Assembly (NCBI GenBank): GCA_020721025.1
Contig: DYNO01000040.1
Coordinates: forward strand, 1-19,965
Reading direction: 5' to 3'
Source of the DNA: Thiomargarita sp.
GTDB lineage: Bacteria > Pseudomonadota > Gammaproteobacteria > Beggiatoales > Beggiatoaceae
DNA: 19,965 nt
Every line of letters starts with the position of its first letter. Positions within the stretch are counted from its first letter, which is position 1. Of the stretch, positions 1 to 7,446 are shown in pieces. A program made the position numbers and the translations under genes. The notes beneath the pieces are model-generated. The model did no database searches, was not told the DNA's origin, and saw nothing but the letters and a program-made list of their open reading frames with translations.

Positions 1-73
1 AGTCTTAAGTGACTCTTCCGTGCGTTTAAAGTCTCGCTGATTCTGGTCGCGACTCCAACTATCTAACAACCAT

Positions 74-166
74 AGCGAGAGTAGGGTGTATAAGCGAAGC
101 GTCATACACCTTTGTTATTTCGATACTTTGGTGCATGACACTGCGTTTATACACCCTACTCTCGCT
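74..166. repeat. Large imperfect hairpin repeat (REP/MITE-like)
   Basis: Two 37-nt arms, 74-110 and 130-166, are reverse complements at 33 of 37 positions, around a 19-nt spacer. The outermost 15 or more bases pair perfectly. The arm core, with GTAGGGTG followed by AGCGAAGCG and ending ACACC, resembles a palindromic repeat I remember from many bacterial genomes; that likeness is from memory. The repeat lies exactly where the integrase homology of the next gene begins, so it probably marks the break point. Confidence 0.7.
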
Positions 167-677
167 GAGTTATTTGAAAGCAGTCTTTAATCGGTTGATT
201 AAAATCGACGAGTGGCAAGGCGTGAATCCGTTGCGCTCAGTGGAAAAGTTGAAGTTCCGTGAGCAAGAATTGAGTTTTTTGACTTTGGATGAGATGCAAA
301 AGTTGTTGAATGAATTAGAGAAAGGACGGAATGCAGATGCTTTGCTTGTGGCTAAAGTATGTTTGTGCACCGGTGCGCGGTGGGGTGAAGTGACGCAGTT
401 GACGAAATCTCAGGTGAGAAACGACAGGGTGACTTTTGTGAAAACGAAGAATAACGAACAGCGGACGGTACCGATGGATAAATCTTTGTGCTCAGAAGTA
501 CAGACGCGTTTAAGCACTGCACCGTTTTCGCTTTGTAATACAGCGTTACGCCATGCAATAAGAACACTTGCGATAACTTTGCGATATTCTCACTTAGCAC
601 CGGAGTTTTTAAACTCTGCTTTAGTGTTGAATCCTATCGCACTTCTTCAACAAACTCAATCACTTAATAACAGCTAA
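135..677 (+). pseudogene. Decayed phage-type tyrosine integrase
   Basis: The open frame gives 180 residues. Family-like sequence starts only near residue 12 (SYLKAVFNRL), because the preceding codons lie in the hairpin repeat, so the N-terminal DNA-binding part is missing. The catalytic domain keeps the first Arg (R82 in CTGARWGE), the beta-hairpin Lys region (TKNNEQRTVP) and the terminal Tyr (Y151 in TLRYSHLAPE). Between T144 and L145 the stretch that should carry His-x-x-Arg and the following Gly-His is absent, which looks like an in-frame loss of about 35 residues. Without the N-terminus and those residues it should be inactive. It ends two bases before the 3' end of tRNA-Lys, the usual place for an island integrase, so it is probably the relic of an integrated element. 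Confidence 0.8.
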
Positions 678-679
678 AA

Positions 680-755
680 TGGTGGGTCGTCCGAGATTCG
701 AACTCGGGACCAACGGATTAAAAGTCCGCTGCTCTACCGGCTGAGCTAACGACCC
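680..755 (-). tRNA. tRNA-Lys(TTT)
   Basis: The minus strand folds as a 76-nt tRNA with acceptor GGGTCGT/ACGACCC, D-arm GCTC...GAGC, anticodon loop CTTTTAA (anticodon TTT), T-arm with TTCGAAT, discriminator A and an encoded CCA (680-682). It reads AAA/AAG lysine codons. A good promoter lies just upstream. The 3' end abuts the integrase remnant, as at tRNA attachment sites. Confidence 0.97.
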
Positions 756-774
756 ATGCTCGTGAAAGTGCGAC

Positions 775-802
775 ATTATAAGACAATCAAAATAAATTGC
801 AA
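775..802 (-). promoter_or_regulatory. Promoter of tRNA-Lys
   Basis: On the minus strand there is TTGCAA (797-802), a 16-nt spacer and a perfect TATAAT (775-780), followed by a GC-containing stretch (GTCGC) before the tRNA. The -10 box ends 19 nt before the mature 5' end, a normal distance for a stable-RNA promoter. The spacer is one base short of optimum. Confidence 0.65.
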
Positions 803-857
803 GTGTTAATTTCAAATTTGTTAAAATCCGTTGATAACTAGATGCTTTCGCTTACTT

Positions 858-886
858 TTGACATATTACCGCCATTCTAATACACT
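858..886 (+). promoter_or_regulatory. Promoter of the gspGHI unit
   Basis: A perfect TTGACA (858-863) is followed after 17 nt by TACACT (881-886), which matches the sigma-70 -10 box at four of six bases. Transcription would start about 50 nt before gspG. No other promoter-like pair in the gap fits as well. Confidence 0.5.
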
Positions 887-942
887 AACTCACCTCAAAG
901 CATTCGTTTATTGCAACAGCATTTACTAGGAAATAAAATATC

Positions 943-1371
943 ATGTTGAATAGAAACAGAAAACAACAAGGTTTTACCTTAATTGAACTCCTCATCGTTA
1001 TGGCTATCATCGGCATGTTGGCGGCAATTGTGGGTCCAAGAATTTTTGGTGGTTTTGAAAAAGCATCGTGCAATGCCGCAGCCTCACAACTCAGCAGTTT
1101 GGGTGCTGCCTTGGATCAACATCGTTTAGATACGGGAAAATATCCACCGAGTATTGACGGACTATTGAAAAATACCGCCAACAGTCCCCGCTGGAATGGT
1201 CCCTATTTGCGCAAAGGAATAATTCCTAAAGACCCTTGGGATAAAGAATATCAATACAAATTCCCCGGCGCACACGGCGCACACGGCGATTACGACTTAT
1301 TTTCTCTGGGGGCAGATGGCACAGAAGGTGGCGAGGGCTGTCCGAATGGTGACATTACCAATTGGAAGTAA
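943..1371 (+). CDS. gspG: Type II secretion major pseudopilin GspG
   Basis: GspG is the main subunit of the periplasmic pseudopilus that pushes folded exoproteins through the type II secretion outer-membrane secretin. The 142-residue protein has a short basic leader ending in Gly10, then FTLIELLIVMAIIG with Glu15 at the +5 position. This is the site cut and methylated by the prepilin peptidase, and it begins the single transmembrane/coiled helix. The C-terminal half holds the family's PYL...PKDPWD...YQYKFPG segment and the D-Y-D-L-F-S-L-G-A-D-G-T-E-G-G calcium-loop region, ending DITNWK. Length is typical. It is the first gene of a unit with gspH and gspI, behind a sigma-70-like promoter. No gspC-F genes are in the window. 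Confidence 0.96.
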   Translation: MLNRNRKQQGFTLIELLIVMAIIGMLAAIVGPRIFGGFEKASCNAAASQLSSLGAALDQHRLDTGKYPPSIDGLLKNTANSPRWNGPYLRKGIIPKDPWDKEYQYKFPGAHGAHGDYDLFSLGADGTEGGEGCPNGDITNWK

Positions 1372-1424
1372 CTATTTTTAAAAAACAATCTTGCGAAATA
1401 TCCCTGAGATAACTAAAAATTTCT

Positions 1425-1871
1425 ATGCGCTCTCGTTCAATGGGTTTTACCCTCTTAGAACTACTGGTGGTAATGACCTTACTTGGCATTGCCGCCTTGC
1501 TGGTCGTGCCACGAGCGGGGGGCGGGCAAATGGTGCAACTTCAAGCTCAAGTGCGTGAAGTGGTTGCCTTGCTCAATTATGCGCGCCGTTCTGCTATTAT
1601 TGACGGTAAAATGCAAACCATCCTCATGCAACCCGGCGACGCAGAACATCCTGTGCCAATTCAAAATAATACATGGACTTCTCGTGGTGCAAAACTGGCA
1701 TGGAGCGAAAAAACGACGGATCGTCCCAAAGATCGCTTTGAAATCACCTTTTATCCCGAAGGGGGCAGTGACGGAGGCGAACTGATAATCACGCAAGAGG
1801 ATAAATTTAAAATGAAAATTACCGTGCATCCCATCACTGGTAAAATTATTGCGGATTTTGTCAAATCATGA
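1425..1871 (+). CDS. gspH: Type II secretion minor pseudopilin GspH-like
   Basis: The protein has 148 residues and a class III prepilin signal, MRSRSMG|FTLLELLVVM, with cleavage after Gly7 and Glu12 at +5. The N-terminal hydrophobic helix (about residues 8-30) anchors it in the inner membrane before assembly. The rest, with VREVVALLNYARRSAI and a C-terminal ITVHPITGKI strand, fits the GspH/FimT-like fold, where the helix ends in an 'ARxxAI' pattern. GspH is a minor subunit at or near the tip of the pseudopilus. The gene starts 53 nt after gspG, and its stop overlaps the gspI start (ATGA, 1868-1871), which suggests translational coupling. Identity rests on the signal, size and gene order more than on the variable C-terminal half. 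Confidence 0.87.
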   Translation: MRSRSMGFTLLELLVVMTLLGIAALLVVPRAGGGQMVQLQAQVREVVALLNYARRSAIIDGKMQTILMQPGDAEHPVPIQNNTWTSRGAKLAWSEKTTDRPKDRFEITFYPEGGSDGGELIITQEDKFKMKITVHPITGKIIADFVKS

Positions 1872-2242
1872 ATTCCTCGCGTGGTTTCACCCTACTAGAA
1901 GTCATTGTCGCGATGGCAATAGTCGCGTTGGCTTTGGGAAGTTCCTTTGGATTATTGGCGAGTAGTCGTCAATTGGCAGCGCGTGCTGCGGAACAGATTG
2001 AAGAATCTCTATTTTTACGCACCATGCTGAATGCCGCACAAGTTGAGAAAGAACCCAAATATCCACAACTTCCTGAAATTTATCTCAAACAGGTTGAATT
2101 AAAATTTGACGACGAACTCAAAGTTCCCGTGCGACAAACTCAGAAAATTCAAGTAGGATTACAACCCTACACCATGCGAGATGAAGAACGAAATTTAGAA
2201 TATACCGGGTTGCGTTGGAAAAAGCTAGAATTGGCACGATAA
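1868..2242 (+). CDS. gspI: Type II secretion minor pseudopilin GspI-like
   Basis: The 124-residue protein starts MNSSRG|FTLLEVIVAMAIVALAL, a prepilin signal with cleavage after Gly6 and Glu11 at +5. The leader variant LLEV(I/L)VA(M/L) with a following ALA is characteristic of GspI. The length matches that of GspI, which with GspJ and GspK forms the tip complex that starts pseudopilus assembly. The C-terminal LEYTGLRWKKLELAR agrees with the family's tendency to end in a Trp-containing strand. It overlaps gspH by four bases. gspJ and gspK, the usual next genes, are missing here; a lipoprotein gene follows instead. Confidence 0.87.
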   Translation: MNSSRGFTLLEVIVAMAIVALALGSSFGLLASSRQLAARAAEQIEESLFLRTMLNAAQVEKEPKYPQLPEIYLKQVELKFDDELKVPVRQTQKIQVGLQPYTMRDEERNLEYTGLRWKKLELAR

Positions 2243-2304
2243 TCTCATCTTTTGCATTCTCATAATTGGTTAATCAACGAATTAAGTATTACAAGGAATT
2301 CATT

Positions 2305-2820
2305 ATGAAAAAAATAGCCTGTGTTGCTGCATTGATGTTATGTTTGACTGGATGTGCGGATATGTCCCCCCTCACCGATTTATCACAAACAGTAGGTTTG
2401 GGTGGAAATACAACGGGAGATTCCATTGTTTTTCTGGATGCCGCAGTTTTTGACCAAAGTTTGTCCAACCAATTGACTACCAAAGTTCCCAAAGTTGAAG
2501 TAGTCAATACCAGACCCTTCCCACTCAACCAAATCCCTGATCGCATGGGAAAATGGCTCAGTGCAGTGGTCAATGCCAAGGGTAAATTATCTGTGGAACC
2601 CAAGCCACAATTTAGATCGTTATCAATCGACTGGATTGTTGGTTTATTACCCACTGTGCGCGACATGGTACAAGAGCAATTCACCTACGCGCCGGCGAAA
2701 AACTACAATGTCACCCTACATCACAACCAAAGTTCAGGTTTAGTGGAACGAATTGTATTTGAACGGAAAATAGACGCGGCAACCAATCCAACATCATTAT
2801 TCCCCGCGACATCGCAATAA
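2305..2820 (+). CDS. Small predicted lipoprotein, function unknown
   Basis: The start is set at ATG 2305, which has AAGGA seven bases upstream; a longer TTG-started frame from 2266 has no such site. The 171-residue product begins MKKIACVAALMLCLTGC, a signal peptide with lipobox LTG|C17, so the mature protein should be lipid-anchored. Asp is not at +2 (the next residue is Ala), so sorting to the outer membrane is plausible. I do not recognise the rest. It is soluble, with mixed charged and hydrophobic segments (FDQSLSNQLTTKVPKVEVV, IDWIVGLLPTVRDMVQEQF). Its place directly after gspGHI raises the idea of an accessory or pilotin-like role, but no motif shows this. Confidence 0.8.
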   Translation: MKKIACVAALMLCLTGCADMSPLTDLSQTVGLGGNTTGDSIVFLDAAVFDQSLSNQLTTKVPKVEVVNTRPFPLNQIPDRMGKWLSAVVNAKGKLSVEPKPQFRSLSIDWIVGLLPTVRDMVQEQFTYAPAKNYNVTLHHNQSSGLVERIVFERKIDAATNPTSLFPATSQ

Positions 2821-2857
2821 ATTGAGCCCCAATAATATTCAATGAGTTATTCAGAAA

Positions 2858-2895
2858 GGGCAACAGTCGAAACCAGTTGCCCCACAAATTTTCTT
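2858..2895 (+). terminator. Possible terminator after the gsp/lipoprotein unit
   Basis: A perfect 7-bp stem, GGGCAAC (2858-2864) with GTTGCCC (2876-2882), encloses an 11-nt loop and is followed by an imperfect T-rich run (AAATTTTCTT). The large loop and weak T run make this a modest candidate. Confidence 0.35.
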
Positions 2896-2951
2896 GAACT
2901 TATTCAAACGATTGTATGATGTTGTCACGGTAATACAATCAAACCATTGCT

Positions 2952-2958
2952 GAGGAGG
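2952..2958 (+). promoter_or_regulatory. Strong ribosome binding site of porB
   Basis: GAGGAGG lies four bases before ATG 2963. It is the most consensus-like Shine-Dalgarno sequence in the window and fixes the porB start. It implies high translation. Confidence 0.7.
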
Positions 2959-2962
2959 AAGC

Positions 2963-3958
2963 ATGACAACGGAAGCTGTTGTAATCAATACCACAGAATT
3001 ACGAGCAAAACAACCGAGATTTCGAGGTTTAGAATCAGGGCATCGTGCCTGTTTGGGATGTGGCGAGGCTTTAGCCGCTCGTTTAGTAACGGAATCTGCC
3101 GGTCCCGACGTAATGATCGCTAACGCCACGGGATGCTTAGAAATTTTCACCACGCCGTGGCCTGAATCCGCATGGCGAGTACCGTGGTTACATTCCCTGT
3201 TTGAAAATACGGGAGCGGTGGCTTCGGGCATGGAAGCGGCACTGAAAGCGCAGGGGAAATCGACCAAGGTGCTGGCATTCGGTGGGGACGGAGGCACGTT
3301 TGACATTGGTTTTCAAGCACTTTCTGGCATGTTGGAGCGCGGGCATAACGTGCTTTACGTGTGCTTTGACAATGAAGCCTACATGAATACGGGGATTCAA
3401 CGCTCCAGTTCCACGCCCCACGCCGCGATGACCACCACGTCGCCGCCGGGCAAGGAACGCATGGGCAAACGCCACCTAAAGAAAGATATTATTTCCATTG
3501 TGGCAGCGCACCATATTCCCTACGCCGCGACCTCGTCAGTTGCCTATCCCTCTGATATTCGTAAAAAAGTTCGGCGGGCGATTGCAGTAGAAGGTCCCAC
3601 CTTTTTACAAATTCACTGTCCTTGTCCGTTGGGTTGGGGACACGAAGGCAACGAAAGTATTGAAATTGCTCGACTTGCAGTACAAACGGGGTTATTTCCC
3701 ATTATCGAATTAGAACGGGGTGGACTGGCGGGGGCAATGCCATTGCGTCATCCCAAACCGGTGGAAGAATATTTGAAAAAACAACAACGTTTCCGCCATC
3801 TGTTCACTGATGATTTACGTGCCAAACAAGAACTTGAACATATTCAAGCAATTGCTGATCACAATATAAGCAATTACGAATTGTTGGGTGAAGGTAAGGA
3901 CGCATTTGACAGCGAAGGTATAGACACGGTGCGACGTGGGGGAATGCGTTGGGCGTAA
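2963..3958 (+). CDS. porB: Pyruvate:ferredoxin oxidoreductase beta subunit (PorB type)
   Basis: This is the thiamine-diphosphate subunit of a 2-oxoacid:ferredoxin oxidoreductase, most like the pyruvate enzyme (pyruvate + CoA + oxidised ferredoxin to acetyl-CoA + CO2). The 331 residues contain GHRACLGCGEALAARL with C30 and C33, ATGC with C58, and HCPCP (C219/C221), which fit the Cys ligands of the proximal 4Fe-4S cluster. FGGDGGTFDIGFQAL (about 106-120) followed by CFDNEAYMNTG (134-144) is the Mg-ThDP binding motif. PWPESAWRVPWLHSLFENT is strongly PorB-like. In four-subunit enzymes this chain works with alpha, gamma and delta subunits, but none of those genes is in this window; the neighbours are a lipoprotein and a glycosyltransferase. 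Very strong ribosome site. Pyruvate as the substrate is an inference from family resemblance. Confidence 0.9.
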   Translation: MTTEAVVINTTELRAKQPRFRGLESGHRACLGCGEALAARLVTESAGPDVMIANATGCLEIFTTPWPESAWRVPWLHSLFENTGAVASGMEAALKAQGKSTKVLAFGGDGGTFDIGFQALSGMLERGHNVLYVCFDNEAYMNTGIQRSSSTPHAAMTTTSPPGKERMGKRHLKKDIISIVAAHHIPYAATSSVAYPSDIRKKVRRAIAVEGPTFLQIHCPCPLGWGHEGNESIEIARLAVQTGLFPIIELERGGLAGAMPLRHPKPVEEYLKKQQRFRHLFTDDLRAKQELEHIQAIADHNISNYELLGEGKDAFDSEGIDTVRRGGMRWA

Positions 3959-4029
3959 GTTTTGCCTTTTGATAAAAATAAACGTCCCAATCAATGTGCT
4001 CACCGGCTTACAACCATCGCTAACTCTTG

Positions 4030-5019
4030 ATGAAAACTGAAATATTTGACGTTTCTGTGGTGATCGTCTCGTTTAACACGCGAGATTTATTGCGCGAATG
4101 CCTGCAAATTCTCGCCAAGTACGCGGATGACGTGCGTTATGAAATTTTAGTTATTGACAACGCCTCACGCGATGGTTCTGCTGACATGGTTGCGCAAGAA
4201 TTTCCCACCGCGAAACTGATTCGTAGTCCGGTGAATTTAGGTTTCGCTGCTGCCAATAATATCGGTTTTATTCAAGCAGTTGGGCGTTATGTGGTGTTGT
4301 TAAATTCCGACGCATTTGTCACCGAACACGCGCTTGCCCGTGCTGTTGGCTACATGCAACAACATTCTGATGTGGGATTAGCCGGAGCGCGGCTGACTGG
4401 AAAAAATGGCGAGTGGCAGCCGTCAGCCCGCATGTTTCCTAGTTTGTTGACTCATTTTTTAACTTTATCGGGGTTGGCAGCGAAATATCCTCAATCGCGC
4501 TTTTTTGGACAAAGTGATCGTACTTGGGCAAATCCCGATGAAATTGCAGAAGTCGATTGGGTGCCGGGCGCGTTTTCCATTATTCGTCGTGATGTGTTAG
4601 AACAAGTTGGCTACTTCGATGAAAATTTTTTCTTGTATTATGAAGAAGTTGACCTGTGTCGCCGCATTCAGAAAATTGGATATCGCATTCTGTATCTGCC
4701 CGAAGTGACAGTCATTCATTTGGGAGGGGAGTCTTCTAAGACATTGAATTTAGAAATTTCTTCCGCTGGAACGCAAGTCATGTTGTGGCAAATGCGTAGT
4801 GCCTTGTTATTTTTTCGCAAACATTACGGTCGGTTATCGACATGGTTATGGTGGCAATTAGAAAATAATTGGCATCGCCTACGTGAATGGAAAAATGCAC
4901 GGGTTGCCACCCCAGAAGCGCAAATGAAGGCAAATTATTCAAAAAACTGGCGTAAGCTATTGAAACAAGCGTGGCAAGATACCCAAGGGGGTAAAATTTC
5001 GCCACCGCGCCCTTGGTAA
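4030..5019 (+). CDS. Glycosyltransferase family 2 (rhamnosyltransferase-like)
   Basis: The start is taken as ATG 4030; a TTG one codon earlier is less likely. The 329-residue protein has the GT-A fold signatures of the WcaA/RfbF-like GT2 group: VSVVIVSFNTRDLL at the start, VIDNASRDGS (41-50), NLGFAAANNIG (69-79), LLNSDA with Asp94 as the metal-binding acid, WVPGAF, and GYFDENFFLYYEEVDLCRR followed by YLPEVTVIHLGG. These enzymes transfer a nucleotide-activated sugar, often rhamnose, onto a growing surface polysaccharide at the inner face of the cytoplasmic membrane. No membrane segment is evident. It opens the same-strand envelope polysaccharide cluster, only six bases before the integrase start. 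Donor and acceptor cannot be read from sequence. Confidence 0.88.
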   Translation: MKTEIFDVSVVIVSFNTRDLLRECLQILAKYADDVRYEILVIDNASRDGSADMVAQEFPTAKLIRSPVNLGFAAANNIGFIQAVGRYVVLLNSDAFVTEHALARAVGYMQQHSDVGLAGARLTGKNGEWQPSARMFPSLLTHFLTLSGLAAKYPQSRFFGQSDRTWANPDEIAEVDWVPGAFSIIRRDVLEQVGYFDENFFLYYEEVDLCRRIQKIGYRILYLPEVTVIHLGGESSKTLNLEISSAGTQVMLWQMRSALLFFRKHYGRLSTWLWWQLENNWHRLREWKNARVATPEAQMKANYSKNWRKLLKQAWQDTQGGKISPPRPW

Positions 5020-5025
5020 TCACTC

Positions 5026-6177
5026 ATGAAATTAACGCAAGCGATGGTTGAAAAATTGCCATTTCCTGAAACAGGGCAAGTATTTTATCGCGATCAGCAT
5101 CTGGTCGGTTTTGGGTTGCGCGTCACCAAACGGTGCAAATCATACATTGTTGAGACGGCAATTCGTGGCAAAACCTATCGTTTAACGTTGGGAAAGCATG
5201 GTATTTTGACCTCAGAACAGGCGCGCAAGTTAGCGAAACAAACTTTGGCAGAATTGACACAGGGGACACATGAAAAACAACAAGTAGCGGCGGTGAATTC
5301 GCTGACATTACAACAGATTTTTGCAGAATATATCCGGGTTAGACCTTTAAAATCAAAGAGTTGCTATAATTACACTCGCTATTTTCAAGTGGCTTTTGCC
5401 CGATGGCACGATTATCCTATGAACACGCTGACTCGCAACGATATTACTTTATATTACAGTGAGTTATGTGAACAACATGGTAAAGGTTATGCCAATGCCA
5501 GCATGAAATTATTGCAAGCATTAATCAATTTTGCCAAGGCGAGCTATCCAGAATTACTTAATTTTTCTAATCCAGTCAAAGTGTTAAGTGACAAACGCCA
5601 ATGGCAACCGTTGCAACGTCGCATCCGAGTGATTAAACCACATCAATTGGCGACTTGGTGGCAGGCAGTGCAGCAATTGCACCATACGACCTTTCGTGAT
5701 TATTTACAGCTTTTATTGCTGACTGGGCTAAGAAAGCAGGAAGCAGCAACTTTACAATGGCAACAGATTGATTTTATAGAAAAAACTTTGATTATCACTG
5801 ATACAAAAAACTCGCAACCGCATGTACTGCCCCTGAGCGACTTTTTATACAATTTATTGCAACAACGCTATCGCACGGCGACTAATCACTGGGTATTTGC
5901 CGGGAAACAAGGCAAGCCGATTGTTGATCCCCGTAAACCGATCTTGCAAGTCACCGCGATGAGTGAAATTGTGTTTACTTGCCATGACTTACGCCGCACC
6001 TTTGCTACGATTGCAGAAAGTTTGGATATTTCGAGCTTTACAGTAAAACGCTTGCTCAATCATCAACAAAATCATGATATTACCGCTGGTTACGTGATCA
6101 GCAGTGTGGAACGGTTACGCACACCGATGCAGCGCATTACTGATTTTGTATTAGCCCATCTTGCAACTAATCAATAA
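5026..6177 (+). CDS. Complete tyrosine recombinase/integrase (P4-like)
   Basis: This 383-residue site-specific recombinase appears complete. The N-terminal 90 residues (LTQAMVEKLPFPETGQVFYRDQHLVGFGLRVT split over the arm-binding fold, then YRLTLGKHG) match the arm-type DNA-binding domain of P4/CP4-57-like island integrases. A SAM-like core-binding domain spans about 95-200. The catalytic domain has R236 (LTGLRKQEA), K261 (TKNSQP), H320-x-x-R323 (CHDLRRTFAT), H346 (LLNHQQN, Asn where Gly is usual) and nucleophile Y356 (TAGYV). It starts six bases after the glycosyltransferase stop and ends 33 bases before the ligase start, on the same strand, with no tRNA, excisionase or cargo beside it. It may be the last gene of an element otherwise lost, or a domesticated recombinase. 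No clear ribosome site. Confidence 0.92.
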   Translation: MKLTQAMVEKLPFPETGQVFYRDQHLVGFGLRVTKRCKSYIVETAIRGKTYRLTLGKHGILTSEQARKLAKQTLAELTQGTHEKQQVAAVNSLTLQQIFAEYIRVRPLKSKSCYNYTRYFQVAFARWHDYPMNTLTRNDITLYYSELCEQHGKGYANASMKLLQALINFAKASYPELLNFSNPVKVLSDKRQWQPLQRRIRVIKPHQLATWWQAVQQLHHTTFRDYLQLLLLTGLRKQEAATLQWQQIDFIEKTLIITDTKNSQPHVLPLSDFLYNLLQQRYRTATNHWVFAGKQGKPIVDPRKPILQVTAMSEIVFTCHDLRRTFATIAESLDISSFTVKRLLNHQQNHDITAGYVISSVERLRTPMQRITDFVLAHLATNQ

Positions 6178-6210
6178 CTTCTTGATTTTTAAAAATATAA
6201 TAGAGTCAAT

Positions 6211-7446
6211 ATGTCCAATTCTGTGACGACAGCTGCCGTTTTCACACCTCCTGCACCTTATCAAGTCCGTCACCTCATTATCTTTCTCGCCGGCTTGACG
6301 ATTCCCACGCTGACTATTTTTAGCCATCTGTTTATTTTAATTCTCATTTTATTGATCCTTTTCGATAAAGCACAGTATCCCAACCATTTGGAAAAACTGC
6401 GACCTCATGCTGTCGTGTGGGTTGCTATCTTATTGTTTATCTTGCTCAGTTTGGGCATAAGTTACAGTTCTGCGCCATTGAACGAGGCAACACACATTTG
6501 GCTCAAATATAAAAAATTGCTATTTATTCCATTTTTTATTTTGACATTTCGCACCGATCAAGATCGTTGGTTTGGCATTTATGGCTTTCTGACGGCAATG
6601 GTAATTACACTACTTTTGTCATACATCATGCACTTCACTGGCGTGAAAATTGGGGCGGGAACGGTTGAAAATACTTATATTTTTAAAAGTCACATCACTC
6701 AAGGAATTTTTATGGCGTTAGCCGCCTATTTCCTCGCAGTTCACGCACTTAAATTTTCACAGTGGCGATGGTTGTGTCTCCTACTTGCATTATTTGCTGG
6801 CTATCATGTACTGTTTATGTTACACGGTCGGACGGGGTATGTGCTCATCATGTGTTTAACTTTTTTACTGATTTATCAACTATTTCGCTGGCGCGGCATC
6901 TTCATGGCATTGCTTCCCTTGCTGACTTTTGGCGGCATTATTTTTGTCACGTCAGATGTCATTCAACAACGTATTGGGCAGATTCCTCAAGAATTTCAAC
7001 AACATCAACTCGGCGATGGCGTGACTTCCGTCGGATTGCGCACCGAATATTTGCAGCATGGGCTGACCTTGGTAAGGCAAAGTCCTTGGATTGGGCACGG
7101 CACGGGCAGCGTGGGACATGATTATTGGCAATTTATTCAACCTGAACAAAGAGATAAACATACCGTCAATCTACACAATGAATACTTAATGATGATGGTG
7201 CAATTGGGCATTATCGGACTGGCGGTGTTTATTTACTTGTTTTACGTGCTGTGGCGAGACAGTGAGCGACTGAATGATGCGTACATTTTTATGGCGCAAG
7301 GGATTGTTTTAACGATGATTATCGGTTGCTTGCTGAACTCTTCATGGTTCGATATGACTGAGGGTTATTTATTCGCCTATCTCATCGGGATTTTTTACTC
7401 CAGTTGTCATTATCAACCCAAAATGCGTGAGTCAACACAGTCATGA
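6211..7446 (+). CDS. O-antigen ligase / Wzy-type membrane protein
   Basis: The 411-residue protein is built of about ten to twelve hydrophobic segments, beginning at residues 18-35 (HLIIFLAGLTIPTLTIF), and has no cleaved signal. The large periplasmic loop before the last helices carries GHGTGSVGHDYW and HNEYLMMMVQLGIIGL (His322-Asn-Glu), the pattern of the Wzy_C/WaaL domain. WaaL joins polymerised O-antigen from its undecaprenyl carrier to lipid A-core in the periplasm; Wzy polymerases share this architecture, and sequence alone does not fully separate them. Its stop overlaps the next gene's start (ATGA, 7443-7446), so it is probably co-translated with a heptosyltransferase-like enzyme, which favours the ligase reading. 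A TATAAT lies near 6196, but no matching -35 box was found. Confidence 0.85.
   Translation: MSNSVTTAAVFTPPAPYQVRHLIIFLAGLTIPTLTIFSHLFILILILLILFDKAQYPNHLEKLRPHAVVWVAILLFILLSLGISYSSAPLNEATHIWLKYKKLLFIPFFILTFRTDQDRWFGIYGFLTAMVITLLLSYIMHFTGVKIGAGTVENTYIFKSHITQGIFMALAAYFLAVHALKFSQWRWLCLLLALFAGYHVLFMLHGRTGYVLIMCLTFLLIYQLFRWRGIFMALLPLLTFGGIIFVTSDVIQQRIGQIPQEFQQHQLGDGVTSVGLRTEYLQHGLTLVRQSPWIGHGTGSVGHDYWQFIQPEQRDKHTVNLHNEYLMMMVQLGIIGLAVFIYLFYVLWRDSERLNDAYIFMAQGIVLTMIIGCLLNSSWFDMTEGYLFAYLIGIFYSSCHYQPKMRESTQS

Noticed and set aside
683..702. A second copy of the tRNA-Lys 3' end as an att site
   Set aside because: I found no duplicate of this sequence inside the window.
2894..2920. TTGAAC/TATGAT as the porB promoter
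   Set aside because: The 15-base spacer is too short for confidence and AT-rich sequence gives many such pairs.
3188..3475. Long minus-strand open frames inside porB and other genes
   Set aside because: They are shadows of well-supported genes, with no ribosome site and no recognisable protein family.
6196..6201. TATAAT as a promoter for the O-antigen ligase-like gene
   Set aside because: No -35 box at a proper distance, and it would leave a leader of only a few bases.
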